Positions 52,733 through 61,628 of a stretch of DNA of 64,000 bases are shown piece by piece (position 1 is the stretch's first letter; each line of letters begins with the position of its first letter). The notes under the pieces are model-generated. The model was not told the origin of the DNA. It saw only the letters and a list, made by a program, of their open reading frames with translations, and did not search any database. Source of the stretch: Clostridiales bacterium (GTDB taxonomy: Bacteria > Bacillota > Clostridia > Peptostreptococcales > Anaerovoracaceae). The stretch is from positions 28,314 to 92,313 of the forward strand of contig WRMW01000006.1 in the NCBI GenBank assembly GCA_009776955.1, read 5' to 3'. The translations under genes and the position numbers were made by a program.

Positions 52733-52772
52733 CAGTGTGAAACCTTACACTGACATGATACATAAGATGTAT
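52733..52772. promoter_or_regulatory. Two small palindromes between divergent genes
   Basis: CAGTGT-8 bases-ACACTG (52733-52752) and ATACAT-AAG-ATGTAT (52758-52772) lie in the 197-base gap between symporter and hydrolase. They may be operators; no regulator is linked. Confidence 0.4.
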
Positions 52773-52864
52773 GATAAGGTTAAATGGAATACGTCACGGT
52801 TATTTCCCCCTTTCTTTGTGATACCTTCATATGCTTGTGATGTAGAGAAGCCTTTCGAAACTGA

Positions 52865-52870
52865 TATAAT
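52865..52870 (+). promoter_or_regulatory. Extended -10 box giving a probably leaderless hydrolase mRNA
   Basis: TGATATAAT is an extended -10 motif ending 7 bases before the ATG at 52878. No ribosome site lies before the ATG. Confidence 0.6.
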
Positions 52871-52877
52871 CGCCTTG

Positions 52878-53603
52878 ATGAAAATATACATTTATGAAGA
52901 CAGAAAGGACGTGTATCTCGATGCGCACTTCCCGAAGAGCACAGGGCAGGAACGTATGTTCCCGGCGGCGGTTATCTGTCCCGGCGGCGGCTACAGGATA
53001 GTGGGCACGACCGAAGCGCGTCCCGTTTCCGATAAATTTCTGGACGCCGGCTTTGCGGCGTTCATACTGCACTATACGGTAGGCGAGGGAACGGCGTTCG
53101 ATGCCGGGGAAGGATGGCCGGGGTTCCCGCCTGCACGCGACCTTGCGGCCGCCCTGCGCCTGATCCATGACAGGGCGGGCGAATACGGCATAGACACTTC
53201 ACATATCGTGCTTTCGGGGTTTTCGGCGGGCGGCCATCTCTGTGCGGCATCATGCTTTTCCGGCGTGCTTGCGGAGGCAGGGCTGATGCCCAAGGCGCTT
53301 ATGCTTACCTATCCGATGGGAGGCGGCCTGGACAGCGGAGGGGCGGGACGGCCTCAACCGGACTTTGACATAGCCCGTATGCAATATGCGGAGGCCTCGG
53401 CCGTAAAGACCCTGCCGACCTTTATGTGGCATGCAAAAGACGATGAGATGGTGCCGTTTGCCGTGGCTGAAAGGCTTGCCGCACGGCTGGAGGAAGAAGG
53501 CATTCCGAACACATTTTTGGTTTACGAGCACGGCATCCACGCCCGCCCGTTCTACGACGCGGACTGGTGGGGCAAGGCTCTTGACTGGCTCGCCGCTTTA
53601 TAA
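52878..53603 (+). CDS. Alpha/beta hydrolase, esterase-like
   Basis: This 241-residue protein has an alpha/beta-hydrolase fold. The oxyanion segment is AAVICPGGGYRIVG near residue 40. The nucleophile elbow is GFSAGGH near residue 118, with a catalytic Asp in WHAKDDEMVPF and His in YEHGIHARPF. The set resembles acetylxylan-esterase-like and dienelactone-hydrolase-like proteins that remove acyl groups from sugars or small esters. There is no signal peptide, so it should act in the cytoplasm. I chose the ATG at 52878 because the extended frame upstream lacks a ribosome site and the family starts here; translation may begin leaderless. Confidence 0.8.
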   Translation: MKIYIYEDRKDVYLDAHFPKSTGQERMFPAAVICPGGGYRIVGTTEARPVSDKFLDAGFAAFILHYTVGEGTAFDAGEGWPGFPPARDLAAALRLIHDRAGEYGIDTSHIVLSGFSAGGHLCAASCFSGVLAEAGLMPKALMLTYPMGGGLDSGGAGRPQPDFDIARMQYAEASAVKTLPTFMWHAKDDEMVPFAVAERLAARLEEEGIPNTFLVYEHGIHARPFYDADWWGKALDWLAAL

Positions 53604-53631
53604 TGACGACAGAGCAAACAGCCTAAAAATC

Positions 53632-53640
53632 TGATAGAAT
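53632..53640 (+). promoter_or_regulatory. Extended -10 box giving a probably leaderless scpA mRNA
   Basis: TGATAGAAT is an extended -10 motif; the ATG of scpA is 6 bases later. No ribosome site is present. Confidence 0.55.
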
Positions 53641-53646
53641 AACCGC

Positions 53647-54399
53647 ATGGCATATAAGATACGACTGAATGTTTTTGAGGGGCCTTTTGACCTGCTGGTT
53701 TATCTGATCGAACGGGCGGAGATGAATATCTATGATATTCAGATCTCTGTCATCACCCGCCAATACCTTGAATACATCCGCATGATGGAAGAGAGCGACG
53801 TCGCGGCCTCGTCGGAATTTATGGTGCTCGCCGCCACGTTGATCGACATCAAGGCAAGGATGCTGCTGCCGCGCATCAAGGAGGACGGCACGGAAACCGA
53901 AGACCCACGGACAGACCTTACGAAAAGGCTCGTCGAGTACGTCCGTTACAAGAAGGCTGCTGCTGCGCTCGAAAACCAGCGCGAATTTGCGCGGCTCAAA
54001 CTCCAGAAGCCGCAGGAGGATCTGTTGCAGTACACGGGCGAGCCAGATGTTTACTTGCGCATGGAAATGGACTCGTTTATCCACGCATTCAAAAACTTCA
54101 TACATAGGCGCGCGAAGGGCGAGGAGCTGCAACGCATCAGGCGGGGCGTGGAGCGCCAACGCCTGAGCCTTGAGAAAAAAGTCTCATTGATAGGGAAATT
54201 GCTTGCAGGTTTGCGGAAGGCAAAACAAAAGCTGTTGAAGTTCAGCGAACTATTGTCGGGCGATGGAGGCCGTCCCGACCACGTTGTGACGCTTATCGCC
54301 GTGCTGGACATGGCAAGCGCAGGCACGCTGAAGGCACGACAGGAAACCAGTTTCGGGGAGATCGAGATCTTCCCCGCTGACGAACCGGCAGAAGAATAG
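53647..54399 (+). CDS. scpA: Segregation and condensation protein A
   Basis: ScpA is the kleisin subunit that bridges the SMC heads in the bacterial condensin complex. The 250-residue product starts with the family-typical RLNVFEGPFDLLVYLIERAE and continues NIYDIQISVITRQYLEYI, then LVLAATLIDIKARMLLP-like sequence (MVLAATLIDIKARMLLP). The C-terminal winged helix around residues 170-245 includes VVTLIAVLDMASAG. It is followed 11 bases later by scpB. Its ATG has no Shine-Dalgarno sequence but a -10 box just in front. Confidence 0.94.
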   Translation: MAYKIRLNVFEGPFDLLVYLIERAEMNIYDIQISVITRQYLEYIRMMEESDVAASSEFMVLAATLIDIKARMLLPRIKEDGTETEDPRTDLTKRLVEYVRYKKAAAALENQREFARLKLQKPQEDLLQYTGEPDVYLRMEMDSFIHAFKNFIHRRAKGEELQRIRRGVERQRLSLEKKVSLIGKLLAGLRKAKQKLLKFSELLSGDGGRPDHVVTLIAVLDMASAGTLKARQETSFGEIEIFPADEPAEE

Positions 54400-54410
54400 G
54401 AAGGCATAAG

Positions 54411-55016
54411 ATGCAGAACAAAGACAGAATCAAATCCGCTTTTGAATCAATGATGTTTATTTTCGGCGACCCGATAGACGCCAAGCTTGCCGCAGGCGCC
54501 GTTGGCGTAGGCAGGGCGGAGGCGATCGATTGCTTCCGTGAGCTTGTCGCTGAGTATGAGGCGCGCAAGAGCGGACTGCGCGTGCGCGAGACGGACGGGC
54601 GGTTTGGGTTCGTGACGTATGAGGAAAACCTGGACTATATACGGGCTATCACCACGCCGGTCAGGGAACGCAGGCTTTCGCAGGCCGCACTCGAAACGCT
54701 CGCCATAATCGCGTACAAGCAGCCCGTCACGAAGAGCGAGATCGACTCGATACGAGGCATCAAGAGCGACCGCGTGATAGAAGGGCTTGTGGTCAAAGAG
54801 CTGGTTGAGGATCGCGGGCGCTCAAACGCGATAGGGAGGCCAGCGCTCTACGGAACGACTGCGAAATTCCTTGAGTATTTTGATTTAAAGGATCTTGGCG
54901 AATTGCCTACGCTTGACGACGAGGAGCTTGAGGACGCGATACGCAGCTTCGGAGAGCCGGACGAGGACAGCGAAAACACCGCCGCGCTGCTGGCGCAGAC
55001 CACATTGGACATCTAG
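54411..55016 (+). CDS. scpB: Segregation and condensation protein B
   Basis: ScpB is a dimer of two winged-helix domains that stabilises the ScpA-SMC complex. The 201-residue product has FESMMFIFGDPIDAKLAAGA in the first domain. The very conserved LSQAALETLAIIAYKQPVTK starts the second, followed by IDSIRGIKSDRVIEGLV and GRPALYGTTAKFLEYFDL. The ribosome site AGGAAGG precedes the ATG. The gene ends with 4 bases of overlap with the convergent AIR-synthase-like gene. Confidence 0.95.
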   Translation: MQNKDRIKSAFESMMFIFGDPIDAKLAAGAVGVGRAEAIDCFRELVAEYEARKSGLRVRETDGRFGFVTYEENLDYIRAITTPVRERRLSQAALETLAIIAYKQPVTKSEIDSIRGIKSDRVIEGLVVKELVEDRGRSNAIGRPALYGTTAKFLEYFDLKDLGELPTLDDEELEDAIRSFGEPDEDSENTAALLAQTTLDI

Positions 55017-56020
55017 ATTTTGTAGATTTCGTCGGGGCCCGGCGGGGCAATGGGCTCGCGCTCGCCGTTTTTCATGATTAGTGTGAGACCGTCTTCGGGC
55101 GGCAGGACGCGGCCGATAACGGTCGCTGGGATATCCGCTTCCGACAGGGCGGCTGACAGGGCCCCCCATTTTTCGGCGGGGACGAACATCAGCATGGAGC
55201 CGCTTGAGATGAGGCGCATAGGGTCTAGGTCTAGCACGGCGCAGAGGGCAAGGGTTTCGGGAGCGAACGGCAAGGCGGAGGCCGTGAGCTCCGCGCCCAC
55301 CCCTTCGCGGGCGCAGGCTTCCCAAACGGCTCCGAGGATGCCGCCCTCCGTGATGTCGTGCATGGCCCTGATGCCAAGGCGACCGGCGATCACGCCCTCT
55401 TTCACCACGCTTATCCGATCCATCATGGCTTTCGCCCGGCCTATTTCTTCGTCCGTCATAAGCGAACGTATGTTTGCCTCGCACCGTTCCGCCGCTATCG
55501 CAGTCCCCTCAAGCGCGAGCTGTTTTGTTACGACGATAAGAGTGTTGGGCTGGGTTAATGCGGGGCTTTGCGTCGAGTGCCGAAGGCACGAGGCGGAGCC
55601 GATGCTGCGCCCTATCGCCGTCGCCGAAACGAGCGGCTGCCTCACCACGTCCGTCACCTCCGTATGCCCCCCTACAATCTGCACCCCAAGCCCCTTGGCC
55701 GCTTCGTCCGCCTGCCTCGCGATCTCGCTTATTTCATCTTCGGTCGTTTCCGGCGGCAGCAGCACCGTCAGCATGACAGCCAGCGGCTCAACGCCGTTCG
55801 ACGCGACATCGTTGCACGCGATATGCACAGCCAGCGACCCGATGCGCGACGCGGACGCCGTGATAGGGTCTGTCGACAATACGCACTCGTACTCACCAAA
55901 GTCGATGACTGCGCAGTCCTCGCCTATGCCAGGCCCGACCACCACCTCCGGCCGCTCCGCGCCCGTGCGCCCCAGTACCAGCCGCTTCAGCGTCTCATTG
56001 TCAAGCTTGCCCTTTTTCAT
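55013..56020 (-). CDS. AIR synthase-related (HypE/PurM-like) protein with a partial repeat insertion
   Basis: This 335-residue protein belongs to the PurM/HypE/SelD ATP-binding superfamily. It has GPGIGEDCAVIDFGEYECVL, LSTDPITASASRIGSLAVHI, QIVGGHTEVT and HDITEGGILGAVWEA. These blocks fit the clostridial AIR synthase-like family, relatives of HypE, rather than true PurM or SelD; the reaction is unknown. Residues about 140-153 (SASCLRHSTQSP) come from a fragment of the same DNA repeat found in the 11.7-14.4 kb gene, inserted in the same reading frame. It lies upstream of minD's terminus on the opposite side of scpB, and its 3' end overlaps scpB by 4 bases. Confidence 0.82.
   Translation of the reverse strand: MKKGKLDNETLKRLVLGRTGAERPEVVVGPGIGEDCAVIDFGEYECVLSTDPITASASRIGSLAVHIACNDVASNGVEPLAVMLTVLLPPETTEDEISEIARQADEAAKGLGVQIVGGHTEVTDVVRQPLVSATAIGRSIGSASCLRHSTQSPALTQPNTLIVVTKQLALEGTAIAAERCEANIRSLMTDEEIGRAKAMMDRISVVKEGVIAGRLGIRAMHDITEGGILGAVWEACAREGVGAELTASALPFAPETLALCAVLDLDPMRLISSGSMLMFVPAEKWGALSAALSEADIPATVIGRVLPPEDGLTLIMKNGEREPIAPPGPDEIYKI
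55561..55599 (-). repeat. Fragment of the palindromic repeat in the AIR-synthase-like gene
   Basis: These 39 bases match the start of the repeat core of copies A and C apart from a few changes. They include the hairpin GTGCCGAAGGCAC. Orientation and reading frame are the same as in the other gene. Confidence 0.75.
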
Positions 56021-56035
56021 ACAGCAACCTTCCCA

Positions 56036-56758
56036 TCACAATACCAATAAACGGTCAGCGATTCTGCTGAAATTCTTTTCAATATACGTCCCCCTCTGCA
56101 GCGCGATTGGCATACCTCTGTTCGCAGCAAGGTAAATCGCCTCGTCGTATTGCACCACCCCAAGCAGCGGCACCTTCATAACGCCAGCTATGGTTTCGAC
56201 GCTCGGCAATATGCCAAGCCCCATATGGTCTTTGTTTACCTTGTTCACGACATATACGCGCTTTGAGATTCCACGGGCGCGCAGGGTCTGGTCGATCATG
56301 TCGGCATCTCGCAAGGACACATATTCGGGCGTCGTGACGATGACCGCGATATCCGCGCCCGCAGAGGCCACTTTAAGCTCTGTATTGACGCCGGCCGGCC
56401 CGTCAATCAGCACGTAATCGAAACGCGCTTTCAGCTTCTCGTAAAGCTCGCGCACCTCCGTTTCGCCGGACGTGAACTTCTCTTTGCGCTGCGTCGTCGC
56501 CAAAAGCCATGTCTGCTGCATACGCTTGTCGCGCACAAGCGCCCTGGGTATCTGCACTACGCCGTTCAGCACGTCAGTCACATCAAAGACCACATCGTTT
56601 TCGAGCCCTAGATAGATGTCGAGGTTGCGCAGGCCGATATTCATGTCCACAAAGCAGACGCGCAGACCGCGTTCCCCCAGAATTGCGCCGAGATTGGCCG
56701 TAAAAACGGATTTGCCAACCCCCCCCTTGCCTGATGAAATAAATATCGCCTTGCCCAT
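56036..56758 (-). CDS. minD: Septum site-determining ATPase MinD
   Basis: MinD is a membrane-cycling ATPase that places the division site together with MinC. The 240-residue product has the deviant Walker A motif ISSGKGGVGKSVFTANLGA, then FVDMNIGLRNLDIYLGLEND and YVLIDGPAGVN. It ends at RIADRLLVL. I do not see the amphipathic, lysine-rich C-terminal helix that anchors typical MinD to the membrane, and the protein is about 25 residues shorter than the B. subtilis one. minC and minE are absent around it, although the mreBCD-minD order is standard. It starts 3 bases after mreD. Confidence 0.9.
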   Translation of the reverse strand: MGKAIFISSGKGGVGKSVFTANLGAILGERGLRVCFVDMNIGLRNLDIYLGLENDVVFDVTDVLNGVVQIPRALVRDKRMQQTWLLATTQRKEKFTSGETEVRELYEKLKARFDYVLIDGPAGVNTELKVASAGADIAVIVTTPEYVSLRDADMIDQTLRARGISKRVYVVNKVNKDHMGLGILPSVETIAGVMKVPLLGVVQYDEAIYLAANRGMPIALQRGTYIEKNFSRIADRLLVL

Positions 56759-56761
56759 CTA

Positions 56762-57271
56762 TTATGCGGTCCCTCCAATATATCGGCGGTCTTTCCTATG
56801 CTTGATGATAGTACGGACAAGCAGGATATGCAAGGCAAAACATATGGCGGCGTGCGCAATCAACCGCTCCGGCAGCGTATGCAACATATACAAAAGACTC
56901 ACGGGCGATCCGAAAATGCTGTATATCCACCAAAGAACCACGTCGTTCAGTGGCGTTGCGATAAGTGCCGCAAGGACAAGGGGCATGGTGCGCTCAGGGT
57001 TGAAGACCCGGCGCAGCAGAAACGCCGGAATGCAGCATAGGACGAAAGCCAGCGCCTGCACGCCAAAGAGCGCATGCAACTGGACATCAAGCAACAGCCC
57101 AAAGATTGCCGCATAAACGAGGCTGTAGTTCTCGTCGTAAAGCCAGGCAAAACAGACGACCGCGCATAGCAGAAGGTTTGGCGCCACGCCGAAAGGCCAG
57201 ACCCTCCACAGTAGCGTGGTCTGTACAAGCCAGCATATGAAAAAGAATATCCCTGCCTTAGCGTAACTCAT
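56762..57271 (-). CDS. mreD: Rod shape-determining protein MreD
   Basis: MreD is an integral membrane partner of MreC in the elongation machinery. The 169-residue product has about five helices, including LVYAAIFGLLLDVQLHALFG, which fits the family pattern of a helix with GLLxD. The start overlaps the mreC stop as ATGA. Sequence conservation in MreD is low in general; position after mreC makes the call firm. Confidence 0.88.
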   Translation of the reverse strand: MSYAKAGIFFFICWLVQTTLLWRVWPFGVAPNLLLCAVVCFAWLYDENYSLVYAAIFGLLLDVQLHALFGVQALAFVLCCIPAFLLRRVFNPERTMPLVLAALIATPLNDVVLWWIYSIFGSPVSLLYMLHTLPERLIAHAAICFALHILLVRTIIKHRKDRRYIGGTA

Positions 57272-58086
57272 AGCAATAGTGCGACTTTCTTGATGCTTCT
57301 GAACTCCACGGCCGGCTCTATCCCGACGCGAAGCAATGAGCTGTCCTTTTCAAACTCCACCGTCTTTATGACGCCTATCACGATGCCGGCCGGATAAATG
57401 CCGCCTATGCCGTTGGTGACCACGCGATCCCCTAGTCTGACGTCGGCCTGGTCGTCCAACATCTCACCGGCAATCCCCCCGCGACCGTCGCCGTAACATA
57501 CGCCTATTTCCGTTGAACGTCCTTCTATTTCAAAACCTACTTTGTTGTTTTCGTCGATAATGGCGACGACCTTCGACGAGTTCGCGTTTGCCTCAAGCAC
57601 GCGCCCGACAAGGCCGCCCCCCGAGATCACGACCGTATCGCGTTCCGCGCCGTCATCCGCGCCGACATCAACCGTAAAAACGTTGAACACGTCCGAGCCT
57701 TCAAAAGCAAGAATGCTTGCCGCTTTGAGGGTATAGCCGCCGCGCCGCCCGCCGCCGAGGGCGCTCCGAAGTTGGCGAAGCTCCGACAGCTCGGCTTCAT
57801 CGAGGCGGCTTTGCGCAAGGTCGTTTTCCAATTGTTCCACTTCGGTCGCAAGAGCTTCGTTCTCGGCGCGAAGCGCGTCGTCCGTAATGGCCGCGGCAAG
57901 CTGCTCGCCAAGCCAGTCAAGCCCTGCTGTGAACGGCTTTTGCACGGCCGCAAGCGCCGTGCCCGCAGCGCGCCCTGCCGCATTGTCGTATCTGCTAAGC
58001 ATGCTCGATGTAAAAATGAACACAAAAAGGATTATGACGATGATCGCCACCGCTGAAACCTTTGGGTGTCTTGTAATCCACTTCAT
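57268..58086 (-). CDS. mreC: Rod shape-determining protein MreC
   Basis: MreC is a bitopic protein that forms periplasmic-face filaments and links MreB to cell-wall enzymes. The 272-residue product has a membrane helix at residues 10-30, a coiled coil at about 65-110, then the beta-rich domain with VVISGGGLVGRVLEANANSS and DRVVTNGIGGIYPAGIVIG. Length is normal. It follows mreB by 11 bases. Confidence 0.94.
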   Translation of the reverse strand: MKWITRHPKVSAVAIIVIILFVFIFTSSMLSRYDNAAGRAAGTALAAVQKPFTAGLDWLGEQLAAAITDDALRAENEALATEVEQLENDLAQSRLDEAELSELRQLRSALGGGRRGGYTLKAASILAFEGSDVFNVFTVDVGADDGAERDTVVISGGGLVGRVLEANANSSKVVAIIDENNKVGFEIEGRSTEIGVCYGDGRGGIAGEMLDDQADVRLGDRVVTNGIGGIYPAGIVIGVIKTVEFEKDSSLLRVGIEPAVEFRSIKKVALLL

Positions 58087-58097
58087 AATGCGCCTGG

Positions 58098-59135
58098 CTA
58101 GCGTCGGCCTCTGCTTGCGTAGCGTTCCAGCTTGTCTATATTGGCTAGGCTCGTGCCTGTACCTTCCGCGACGGCTTCAAGCGCATTGGACGCGACCCTG
58201 GCCGGAATGCCAGTTTCCCGCTCAATAAGCTTGTCAAGCCCCCGTATGAAAGCCCCACCGCCCGTCAGCACGATCCCTGTATGCGCGATGTCCGCAGAGA
58301 TGGCGGGCGGCGCGTTTTCCAGAGTCAGCCGGATGCCGTCCACAATAACGCTTATCGGCTCGGCAAGCGCCGCGTATATATCGCTTGGCGTCAGGGTGTA
58401 AGTGCGCGGCAGGCCGGTGACGACATCGCGACCGCTCGCATTGTATTCCGCTGTCCGAAACCATTCATCATTTTGGTTGCGGATAGCGCAGGCAAGGTTT
58501 ATCTTGACCTGCTCGGCTATGCTCTCCCCGACCACAAGCTCATAGTGCTTGCGCATATACGCGATTATCGCCTCATTCAGCTTGTCGCCGGCATGGCGCA
58601 GCGATGTGTTGGTCACTATCCCCTCGAGGGCTATGATTGCGATATCGGAAGTCCCGCCGCCTATATCCGCGACCATGCACCCCATGGAGCCGTCAATCGG
58701 AAGCCCGCACCCTATCGCAGCCGCCATAGGCTCATCAAGTATATAGACGACCTTTGCGCCCATGCGGCGCACGACTTCCTCGACCGCCCGCTTCTCCACT
58801 TCAGTGACCCCGGACGGAACGCCCACGACCACACGTATCCGTGAAAACCTCGAGAACGCATCCAGCACTTTCGTCAAAAACTCACGCAGCATCTCCGCTG
58901 TCATCTCGAAATTGGAGATGACCCCGTCCTCGAGCGGGCGGAAGACCTTTATATGCTTGGGCGCCTTGCCGAGCATCTTTCTCGCTTCCTCGCCAACCGC
59001 CAGGATACGCTTGGCATGGGCGTCAACCGCGATTACGCTCGGCTGGTTCAGCACGATGCCGCGCCCCTTCACGTATACGAGGGTGTTGGCTGTTCCCAGG
59101 TCTATCCCTATGTCTTTTGTATTAAGGTAAAACAA
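58098..59135 (-). CDS. mreB: Rod shape-determining protein MreB
   Basis: MreB is the bacterial actin that guides lateral wall synthesis. The 345-residue product has the phosphate-1 loop DIGIDLGTANTLVYVKGRGI, the phosphate-2 region VADIGGGTSDIAIIALEGIV and the adenosine motif IVLTGGGAFIRGLDKLI. The start codon appears to be TTG at 59135, after GAAGGGAA, close to the radC stop 20 bases upstream. Presence of mreBCD suggests a rod-shaped cell. Confidence 0.97.
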   Translation of the reverse strand: MFYLNTKDIGIDLGTANTLVYVKGRGIVLNQPSVIAVDAHAKRILAVGEEARKMLGKAPKHIKVFRPLEDGVISNFEMTAEMLREFLTKVLDAFSRFSRIRVVVGVPSGVTEVEKRAVEEVVRRMGAKVVYILDEPMAAAIGCGLPIDGSMGCMVADIGGGTSDIAIIALEGIVTNTSLRHAGDKLNEAIIAYMRKHYELVVGESIAEQVKINLACAIRNQNDEWFRTAEYNASGRDVVTGLPRTYTLTPSDIYAALAEPISVIVDGIRLTLENAPPAISADIAHTGIVLTGGGAFIRGLDKLIERETGIPARVASNALEAVAEGTGTSLANIDKLERYASRGRR

Positions 59136-59155
59136 TTCCCTTCACCCAATCCTGC

Positions 59156-59842
59156 TTACGAGACTATCACTTTCATATCCCGCAAGCTCACATGCCTGCC
59201 GCTTCCAATAATGATATGATCTATCAGCTTCACTCCTATAAGCTCTCCGGCTTTTTCGATCTGCTCTGTCGCCTTGACATCGTCGTCGCTTGGCGTCGGG
59301 TCGCCGCTTGGGTGGTTGTGCACCAAGATAATCCCCGTCGCTCCTCTCTTCACAGCAGGCCGGAAAACGTCCCTCGGCTCCACATGCGCCGATACGATGC
59401 CGCCCTTGGAGATGGTCTCGCGCCCGATAACGTCGAACTTCGCGTTCAGCATGAGCGCTGTGACGATTTCCTGCTTTTCGCCCAAGAACTCCGTCGCGAA
59501 TATCCTGTAGATATCGTCCGCCGCAAAGACCCGAACCCTGCCGTACGGCGTTTCAGCAGCTATGCGCGACCCAAGCTCCGCCGCAGCAAGTATCCTTGAA
59601 GCCGAGGCCGCCCCGATGCCTTTTATCGCCAAAAGCTCCTCAGGCGAAGCGCCTTTCAGCGCCGTAAGCCCCAGCTCCGTCATCGCCAGCACCCTGCCTG
59701 CAAGCGTGATGGCGCTCGCCTCCTGCGTGCCCGATCCTATGAGCAACGCAAGCAATTCCGTGTTTGACAGGTTCTTGCTGCCCTGTCCGAACAATTTTTC
59801 ACGCGGCCGCTCAACAAGCGGCAGCTCCCTTATCATTGGCAT
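59156..59842 (-). CDS. radC: RadC family (JAMM/MPN+) protein
   Basis: RadC proteins carry a JAMM metal site and were once tied to DNA repair; their real role is unclear. The 228-residue product has an N-terminal helix-hairpin-helix (ELLAIKGIGAASASRILAAA) and the JAMM site near residues 165-180, ILVHNHPSGDPTPSDDD, with HxH and Asp as metal ligands. It heads the radC-mreB-mreC-mreD-minD unit. GGAGGTCATT precedes the ATG. Confidence 0.94.
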   Translation of the reverse strand: MPMIRELPLVERPREKLFGQGSKNLSNTELLALLIGSGTQEASAITLAGRVLAMTELGLTALKGASPEELLAIKGIGAASASRILAAAELGSRIAAETPYGRVRVFAADDIYRIFATEFLGEKQEIVTALMLNAKFDVIGRETISKGGIVSAHVEPRDVFRPAVKRGATGIILVHNHPSGDPTPSDDDVKATEQIEKAGELIGVKLIDHIIIGSGRHVSLRDMKVIVS

Positions 59843-59860
59843 AATGACCTCCTTAGAGGT

Positions 59861-59888
59861 ATTGTACCATAAATTTACATTATTGCAA
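59861..59888 (-). promoter_or_regulatory. Promoter of radC-mreBCD-minD
   Basis: On the minus strand TTGCAA (59883-59888), 16-base spacer and TACAAT (59861-59866) precede the radC ribosome site. Confidence 0.7.
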
Positions 59889-59909
59889 ATATTTTCGCAA
59901 TAAGTTTTT

Positions 59910-60551
59910 TCATTGTTTTATATGCCCGATAACCCGTGCCAAAACCTCGGGTATGCCCAGCTCGTCCGTCTCGACCAAGATGGCGTCCTCCGTTTGCATA
60001 AGCGGGTTGAGCGGCCTGTTTGAATCGTCCCAGTCACGCTTTTCTATATCCGCAAGCACAGTTTCGAAAGCCGCGTCCTCCCCGCGTTCCACAAGCTCTT
60101 TGAGCCTTCGCTCCGCTCGCACCTCCGGCGAGGCCGTGATGAAGAACTTGCGCTCTGCGCCAGGGAACACATTGCTGCCGATATCCCGGCCGTCCATAAC
60201 GACGCTTTTGCGGGCGCCCATTTCGCGTTGGAGCGCGACAAGCTTGTGACGCACTGCCGGTATCGCAGAGATGCGCGAAGCCTTCATTGAAACTTCTTCG
60301 GTGCGTATCAAGCCGGAGACATCTTCGCCGTCAAGCAAGACTTTCTGGCTTTCAAGGTCTATGTCCGTGCTTTCAAGCAACCCGTCCAGCGCCGCGCCAT
60401 CGTCTATGTCGGTGCCGCAGCGTATCGCTTTGACCGCGACAGCCCTGTACATGGCGCCCGTATCGATATAGTCGATGCTGAGCTCCTTCGCAAGCAGCTT
60501 CGCTATTGTGCTTTTTCCGGCGCCCGAAGGCCCGTCTATAGCGATGATCAC
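59910..60551 (-). CDS. cmk: Cytidylate kinase
   Basis: Cmk phosphorylates CMP and dCMP with ATP. The 213-residue product starts [20 protein letters not shown] (P-loop) and has [17 protein letters not shown] and [20 protein letters not shown], all family signatures. The start is GTG at 60551, overlapping the nrdR stop as GTGA, so the two are translationally coupled. Confidence 0.96.
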   Translation of the reverse strand: MIIAIDGPSGAGKSTIAKLLAKELSIDYIDTGAMYRAVAVKAIRCGTDIDDGAALDGLLESTDIDLESQKVLLDGEDVSGLIRTEEVSMKASRISAIPAVRHKLVALQREMGARKSVVMDGRDIGSNVFPGAERKFFITASPEVRAERRLKELVERGEDAAFETVLADIEKRDWDDSNRPLNPLMQTEDAILVETDELGIPEVLARVIGHIKQ

Positions 60552-61021
60552 TTCGCCTTGCCCTTCTTCCCGTCGCCGAGCAGCTTCTCTATCTCATGGC
60601 GGAAGCTCTCGGCATCGGTGAACTGGCGGTATACGGATGCGAACCTGACATACGCGACGTCGTCTATCTTGCGCAGATGCTCCATGACATATTCGCCTAT
60701 GATGGTCGAGTCCATCTCCTTCAGCATAAGATTTGAGAGGCCTTTTTCTATGTCCGACACGATCTTTTCGATTTCTTCCATAGGCACCGGACGCTTTTCG
60801 CAGGCCCTGATTATGCCGCTTATCACTTTGGAGCGGTCGAAGGTCTGGCGGCTGCCGTCCTTCTTCACAACGATAAGCGGAATCTCCTCTATCTTCTCAT
60901 ACGTCGTAAAGCGGCGTCCGCACTCCTCGCACTCGCGGCGACGGCGAATCGCCTGGCTCTCATCAGTAGGCCTGCTGTCAACGACCTTTGTGTCCGAGTT
61001 TTCACAAAACGGGCATTTCAT
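60548..61021 (-). CDS. nrdR: Transcriptional repressor NrdR
   Basis: NrdR senses ATP/dATP and represses ribonucleotide reductase genes. The 157-residue product has the zinc ribbon [20 protein letters not shown] and [15 protein letters not shown], followed by the ATP-cone domain ([20 protein letters not shown]). Length is normal. It lies 2 bases after rplT and overlaps cmk. Confidence 0.96.
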   Translation of the reverse strand: MKCPFCENSDTKVVDSRPTDESQAIRRRRECEECGRRFTTYEKIEEIPLIVVKKDGSRQTFDRSKVISGIIRACEKRPVPMEEIEKIVSDIEKGLSNLMLKEMDSTIIGEYVMEHLRKIDDVAYVRFASVYRQFTDAESFRHEIEKLLGDGKKGKAK

Positions 61022-61023
61022 CG

Positions 61024-61383
61024 CTATTTACCTACCGCAGTCTTTGCCGTGTCGCAAAGCTGCGCAAAGCCTGCCGCATCGTTCACTGCCATCTCGGACA
61101 GCATTTTGCGGTTTATGACGATGCCGGACTTTTTCAGCCCGTTCATCAAGCGGCTGTAAGAAAGCCCGTTAAGGCGTGCGCCAGCGTTGATGCGGGCAAT
61201 CCAAAGCCTGCGGTAGTCGCGCTTCTTGCGCTTGCGCCCTACATATGCCGCTGCGAGAGCGCGCATGACTGCGGGATTTGCCGCACGGAAGACCTTGCTC
61301 CGCTGCCCGTAAAACCCGCGTGCCTGCTTAAGTATTTTCTTGTGCCTTCTGTGGGCTGTCTGCCCTTTTTTCACTCTTGCCAT
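61024..61383 (-). CDS. rplT: 50S ribosomal protein L20
   Basis: L20 is an early assembly protein of the large subunit and often represses its own operon. The 119-residue product has [20 protein letters not shown] and [20 protein letters not shown], both family typical. It follows rpmI by 20 bases in the infC-rpmI-rplT operon. Confidence 0.97.
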   Translation of the reverse strand: MARVKKGQTAHRRHKKILKQARGFYGQRSKVFRAANPAVMRALAAAYVGRKRKKRDYRRLWIARINAGARLNGLSYSRLMNGLKKSGIVINRKMLSEMAVNDAAGFAQLCDTAKTAVGK

Positions 61384-61403
61384 TTTTCTGCACCTCCATC
61401 CTT

Positions 61404-61604
61404 TTACTTACCGATTGCACGCTTGATACGCTTGAGATCTGCCTTTGACAGCAGGGTCGCCGTCCTTAGCCCCCTCTTGCGTTTGGCGGATTTCTTGTTC
61501 AAAATATGGCTCTTGTACGCCTTGAAACGCTTCGCCTTTCCGGTCGCCGTAAGCTTGACTCGCTTGGCCGCGCCCCGGTGTGTTTTCATCTTGCCTTTTC
61601 CCAT
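61404..61604 (-). CDS. rpmI: 50S ribosomal protein L35
   Basis: The 66-residue basic protein starts [20 protein letters not shown], the L35 signature, and contains [15 protein letters not shown]. The second gene of the infC-rpmI-rplT operon, 24 bases after infC. Confidence 0.97.
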   Translation of the reverse strand: MGKGKMKTHRGAAKRVKLTATGKAKRFKAYKSHILNKKSAKRKRGLRTATLLSKADLKRIKRAIGK

Positions 61605-61628
61605 AATGATTACCTCCTATTGCTTGCT

